From the NCBI GenBank assembly GCA_965238125.1, contig OZ250179.1:2852001-2916000 (forward strand): a DNA stretch of 64,000 nucleotides, read 5' to 3'. The position numbers were made by a program, and so were the translations under genes. Positions within the stretch are counted from its first letter, which is position 1. Each line of letters opens with the position of its first letter. Below, in pieces: positions 60,954 to 64,000 of this stretch. This DNA comes from UBA6623 sp965238125 (lineage in GTDB: Bacteria > Acidobacteriota > Terriglobia > Bryobacterales > UBA6623). The notes beneath the pieces were generated by a model, which saw only the letters and a program-made list of their open reading frames with translations, was not told the origin of the DNA and made no database searches.

Positions 60954-61796
60954 TCACAGCCCTTGCCGTTCGCGGCTCGGTTTGGGATCGGGCGCCGCAA
61001 GACGGTGGTCGCGGAACGTGGCGCGGCGGCGGGTGTGGATGCTTCTGAAGAAAATGCGCATGTTCATCGAAAAGTCAAAGCCGCGCCCGACCCAGGAGCC
61101 ATCCTCGAGCGGCGCACGTTCGATCACGCCTTGCACGGCCCGCAGCTTACCGAGAAACCCCCACCACAGCCGGACGGGTTTGATAAGTTGAAATTCGACG
61201 CGGGCGACCTGAAACGTCTCCTTGTCGACGAAGATCTTTCCGTGTGACTTGTTCAGCGCGTAGTCGATGCGGCGGCGGATCGGCAGTGAATCGCTTTTCG
61301 GCTCGAACCGCACCGCATACGTCGGACGCCCCCCGATGACCTGCTCGGCGATCAGCTCGGGGCGGTAGCGGTCAACCAACTCGCGATTGAACCGGACGCG
61401 GTCTTCCTCTTCCTTTTCCTTGCCCCGCTCCCGGCGGCGTCTCACCTCGTCCCGGCGTCGTCGCTGCTCTTCGATCTCAATCGCGGTTAGGGGTTTCCCG
61501 TTCTTCTCGAGGATTTCGCGGTACAGCGCGCCGGCAAGAGGGTAGACCTTGGCTGTAACGTCCTCGCGTTCCTTCGTGCGTCCGGCGGAGTCGAACTGCT
61601 CGCGCGTTGCCTCTTCAAGGAACTCGTAGCGCAGATCGTGCTCTTGCTCACGGAGACGCTCGGCGAGTTCCACGGCCCGGTTGATGATTTCGTTGGCGGT
61701 CAGAGCCGCGGCCGGCGCGGTGTCTTCACGCACGTCCGCGGCCGGCGCTTGCACAGCGGCCGACAGCAGAAGCGGCAAGATCCACCGGACCCCCAT
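60954..61796 (-). CDS. Secreted protein of unknown function, LolA-like in outline
   Basis: The 280-residue product has a signal peptide (MGVRWILPLLLSAAVQAPAA). A very charged helical middle follows (IEIEEQRRRRDEVRRRRERGKEKEEEDRV, about 107-135). The C-terminal half is beta-rich (AEQVIGGRPTYAVRFEPKSD; GKIFVDKETFQVARVEFQL; GVIERAPLEDGSWVGRGFDFSMNMRIFF). The alternation of VDKETF and VARVEF strands recalls lipoprotein-sorting LolA/LolB-type folds. I cannot assign a family with confidence. Confidence 0.75.
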   Translation of the reverse strand: MGVRWILPLLLSAAVQAPAADVREDTAPAAALTANEIINRAVELAERLREQEHDLRYEFLEEATREQFDSAGRTKEREDVTAKVYPLAGALYREILEKNGKPLTAIEIEEQRRRRDEVRRRRERGKEKEEEDRVRFNRELVDRYRPELIAEQVIGGRPTYAVRFEPKSDSLPIRRRIDYALNKSHGKIFVDKETFQVARVEFQLIKPVRLWWGFLGKLRAVQGVIERAPLEDGSWVGRGFDFSMNMRIFFRSIHTRRRATFRDHRLAAPDPKPSRERQGL

Positions 61797-62220
61797 GTTC
61801 TATTTAACGTAGCAAGCAAGAACCAGGTTCCTCGGAAACAGAGGAAAGCGGCCCCCGGGGCGAGACATGTCGGCCGGAACGAGCCCACCTGCGAGGTGTT
61901 CTCGCCGGCCCTGGAAGGTCCGGCCTAGACTGGGTTCAAGCCAGGTGAACGTCGCGGGAACGTGGCTGGTGGGGCTTCGGGTGCACGGACCCGAACGGGC
62001 CCGTCCGGTAAAGATTCTTTATTCGGTGGCTGTCACCGATCTCCCCCCCTGTCACCGATCTCCCCGATCTCCCACCGATCTCCCCCCTTGATCTCCGCTT
62101 GATGGGGACGCCGGGCCGACAGGGGAGACCTGAAGAGGCCCGGAGCCCACACTTCGTGGGCGTAGGTTGCAACCACCAGACTGGACGATATTCCGTTTCT
62201 ACACGGTAGGCGAGAGTTTC
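61797..62220. repeat. Gene-free region with a short tandem repeat
   Basis: Between 62033 and 62093 the unit CACCGATCTCCCC occurs three times with small variations and a partial fourth. The rest of the 424 bases shows no gene. Base composition begins to change near 62160 toward lower GC in the TIR-like gene. Confidence 0.55.
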
Positions 62221-62991
62221 TTATTGCTGAGACCCCCGCCATTGCGCTACAGCTCGCCGGAGTTGGAACTCCCACGTGGGATGCACGCTTAGCTCGTCCC
62301 CCGAATGGATATTGTGTATGAGTTTAACTAGATCTGTGCTAGTGAATTCACTTACAGCGTGTCTGACGGCCGCTGATGCTTCATTCTTCGGCACATGGAA
62401 GGTGTCTCTCAGAGCGGCTCGAACGGCGGTCTGTTTGACCTGGTGTCCTCCTTGATCAAGGAGGCACGCTACAACCTTTCGTGACTGGTCCGAGAGGCGA
62501 GACCACTTTTCCCAGAAGACGTCATCACAACCAGAGGAGAACGATTGGCTCTTCAGCCACGATTCAACTTGCTTGACTACCTCTGCTGCGTCAAGGGCTG
62601 GGAGTGCGTTTACTATGAGCGCTGTCATCGCGCCTTCTAGCTTGACTCGCTCGTCCTTGAAGACCAATATAGGAAGCTGCTTGGATTCCAGAAACTGGCG
62701 ATACGCCAAGACCGCGATCTCCTGGTTCACCCATACAGACGACCGGTGCCCCCACTGCGAACCCGACGCATCAAGAACCGTGCCACGTTCGTGGAGGAAG
62801 ACCACTGCACCGGAGCATCGTCGCAAGGCATCGAAGATGTTCGGCCCGAGGGCATCGAGATCATGGACACTCTCCGCGAAGTATGCCTCAAGCCCGAGAG
62901 TCTCATCGATTACGGATTTGACCGCGAGCCCCAGGGATTTCTCTTCGTCCGTCAACTGGCCACAACTGACGAAAATAAGTCGATTAGTCAT
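62221..62991 (-). CDS. TIR-like domain protein with C-terminal helical region
   Basis: The 256-residue protein begins MTNRLIFVSCGQLTDEEKSLG. It continues with LGPNIFDALRRCSGAVVFLHERGT and SSVWVNQEIAVLAYRQFLESKQLPILVFKDE. This strand-helix order with a Glu in WVNQEIA (Glu91) resembles TIR/TIR-like NAD-consuming domains. The C-terminal part (about 150-256) may be a helical or winged-helix module (VACLLDQGGHQVKQTAVRAAL). TIR proteins often serve as anti-phage effectors. The gene has visibly lower GC than its neighbours, pointing to transfer. No clear sensor gene is directly paired within the window. Confidence 0.65.
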   Translation of the reverse strand: MTNRLIFVSCGQLTDEEKSLGLAVKSVIDETLGLEAYFAESVHDLDALGPNIFDALRRCSGAVVFLHERGTVLDASGSQWGHRSSVWVNQEIAVLAYRQFLESKQLPILVFKDERVKLEGAMTALIVNALPALDAAEVVKQVESWLKSQSFSSGCDDVFWEKWSRLSDQSRKVVACLLDQGGHQVKQTAVRAALRDTFHVPKNEASAAVRHAVSEFTSTDLVKLIHNIHSGDELSVHPTWEFQLRRAVAQWRGSQQ

Positions 62992-63125
62992 AGTCGATCT
63001 GAACGGGGATCCAACCGTGGTCCGCGCGCAACGTCTACTTCTTGTTTAGGCTGACATAGATCTGCTGCTGTTGGCCGCGAGCCGCGATCGTCTGGAGGAT
63101 ACTGGACACCGACCTGTGGAGGCAA

Positions 63126-63329
63126 GTGTGTCCGCCGGACGATTGGGAGGAGGGGTTGGGAAGGACACGGGACGAAGAAGCGGCGGAAACGGCCGAGCTG
63201 AGGCGGGCGACGGCGACCGGGCGTCCGCTGGGCGGCGAGGCGTTTGTCGAGCGATTGGAAAAGGAATTGGGGCGCAAGCTGAACCCGCGACGCACCGGGC
63301 GTCCGAAGAAGGCGGCCGCGGCGGTGTGA
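63126..63329 (+). pseudogene. C-terminal remnant of a REP-associated (RAYT/IS200-like) transposase
   Basis: The 67 codons include LRRATATGRPLGGEAFVERLEKELGRKLNPRRTGRPKK, the usual C-terminal tail of RAYT-type Y1 transposases (TGRPLG.e.FverLE..lGR.l.pr..GRPkk). The catalytic HUH and Tyr regions are absent upstream, so this is a truncated remnant. It agrees with the many REP-like palindromes in the window. Confidence 0.65.
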
Positions 63330-63369
63330 TGGGGAAAAGTCGTAGCCTGTCCCCGACTTTCCCGACTTT

Positions 63370-64000
63370 CTAGAGCGAAAGACGCGCGCGGGCGTAATCC
63401 CAGATATCACCAAAGGGCGGAAGCAGCCGCTCGCCAAGTTCAGGCAATGGCAGCTCGAACCCGGCCACCAGGATGATGTAAAGGCCGCATGTCAGGTTGT
63501 AAAGTGCAAGCGTGCGGCGGGTGAAGTCGATGGACTTCACTGCGTTCGATACCGTCGTTATTGACCACGCCCCCTCCCCCTTGTCCAGCCGAAACAGGGC
63601 CGCACCCGACAGCCAAAACAATGCGAAGGTCAAGACGCACTTGACGAAAGTGGAAATCTGCCACGGCGGTATCTGATCAGGCAGGACGAAAAGATCCATC
63701 AGCCGATTGATGCGGACCTGTGCGCTCAGCTCCGAAAGCGAAATGAAGCCCGCAAGATGCGCAGCCTTGAAGGCCAAGAGGGCAAGGAGTATTCCGGCCC
63801 ACCATCTTCTCAGCGTCTCAAAATCGTTGTCACGCACGTGTTCGATTTGCGCGCGGAAGTCGTGAAATCCCGAGCCTGTCGCGCGGTAGGCGATCCACAC
63901 AAGGGGAGCATAGACTAGGCTAATACCTTTGAACGAGACCCGGTAAGCGAGCGATGGCCCGAAGAACACAGCAAACAGGAAGAGGTACCCAACCGTCTTC
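63370..64000 (-). CDS. Membrane protein of unknown function, 5' end beyond the window
   Basis: The frame is open to the right edge; the codons before the GTG at 63969 read YLFLFAV, continuing a hydrophobic helix, so the true start lies outside. At least 209 residues with about four membrane segments (SLVYAPLVWIAYRA; WWAGILLALLAFKAAHLAG; FVKCVLTFALFWLSGAALF; LYNLTCGLYIILVAGF) are seen. I do not recognise a family. GC content is lower than average, like the TIR-like neighbour. Confidence 0.7.
   Translation of the reverse strand, partial: KTVGYLFLFAVFFGPSLAYRVSFKGISLVYAPLVWIAYRATGSGFHDFRAQIEHVRDNDFETLRRWWAGILLALLAFKAAHLAGFISLSELSAQVRINRLMDLFVLPDQIPPWQISTFVKCVLTFALFWLSGAALFRLDKGEGAWSITTVSNAVKSIDFTRRTLALYNLTCGLYIILVAGFELPLPELGERLLPPFGDIWDYARARLSL

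Overview
The window is GC-rich, densely coded chromosomal DNA from a Gram-negative bacterium. An outer membrane is implied by a complete Tol-Pal cluster, a TonB-dependent receptor and lipoproteins. The best taxonomic guess is Acidobacteriota or a close relative. It rests on an Oar-like TonB receptor with an N-terminal carboxypeptidase-regulatory-like domain, a winged-helix/Ser-Thr-kinase/beta-propeller fusion, YbbR next to GlmM, and many short palindromic repeats between genes. No rRNA, tRNA or CRISPR array was recognised. Taxonomy is inferred from gene content, not measured.

Layout. 1-9.8 kb holds the end of tex, ATP-type pckA, a DapA-fold paralogue without the catalytic lysine, a response regulator-GGDEF protein with an Hpt protein, a small flagellar-rod-like protein behind a possible structured leader, and an NfeD / slipin / SPOR envelope group. 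10-20 kb holds a large TonB receptor, a NIPSNAP protein and the minus-strand Tol-Pal cluster (tolQ-tolR-tolA/tonB-like-tolB-pal-cpoB), with a repeat between its two halves. 20.5-33.3 kb holds recN, cysQ, two toxin-antitoxin pairs, a PIG-L deacetylase, a radical SAM protein, glmM-ybbR, a cobA-hemD fusion with a Shethna-type ferredoxin, and a MerT-like protein followed by an apparent UGA-encoded selenoprotein. 33.6-49.6 kb holds an enolase-superfamily enzyme, a DUF72 protein, a sensor-kinase-like fusion disrupted by an IS1380 element, two sodium:solute symporters with small partner proteins, an arylsulfatase, a receiver-CheX protein, an acetyltransferase and tsaD. 50-64 kb holds folP-folB-folK, a membrane-anchored NB-ARC/TPR ATPase flanked by 28-bp direct repeats, a 1601-residue di-haem protein, an IS110 element, a secreted unknown, a TIR-like protein in lower-GC DNA, a RAYT transposase remnant and a partial membrane protein.

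The strongest unusual signals are as follows. (1) A thioredoxin-like lipoprotein at 32306-32917 has an in-frame UGA exactly at the first position of its CxxC motif, followed by a SECIS-like hairpin. (2) The IS1380 insertion is exact: removing the element and one 5-bp target copy restores a 1023-residue frame. (3) A DapA paralogue lacks the Schiff-base lysine and the catalytic tyrosine. (4) Several families of large inverted repeats occur between genes. (5) Two candidate immune-type proteins (NB-ARC/TPR and TIR-like) sit in the repeat- and IS-rich right-hand third.
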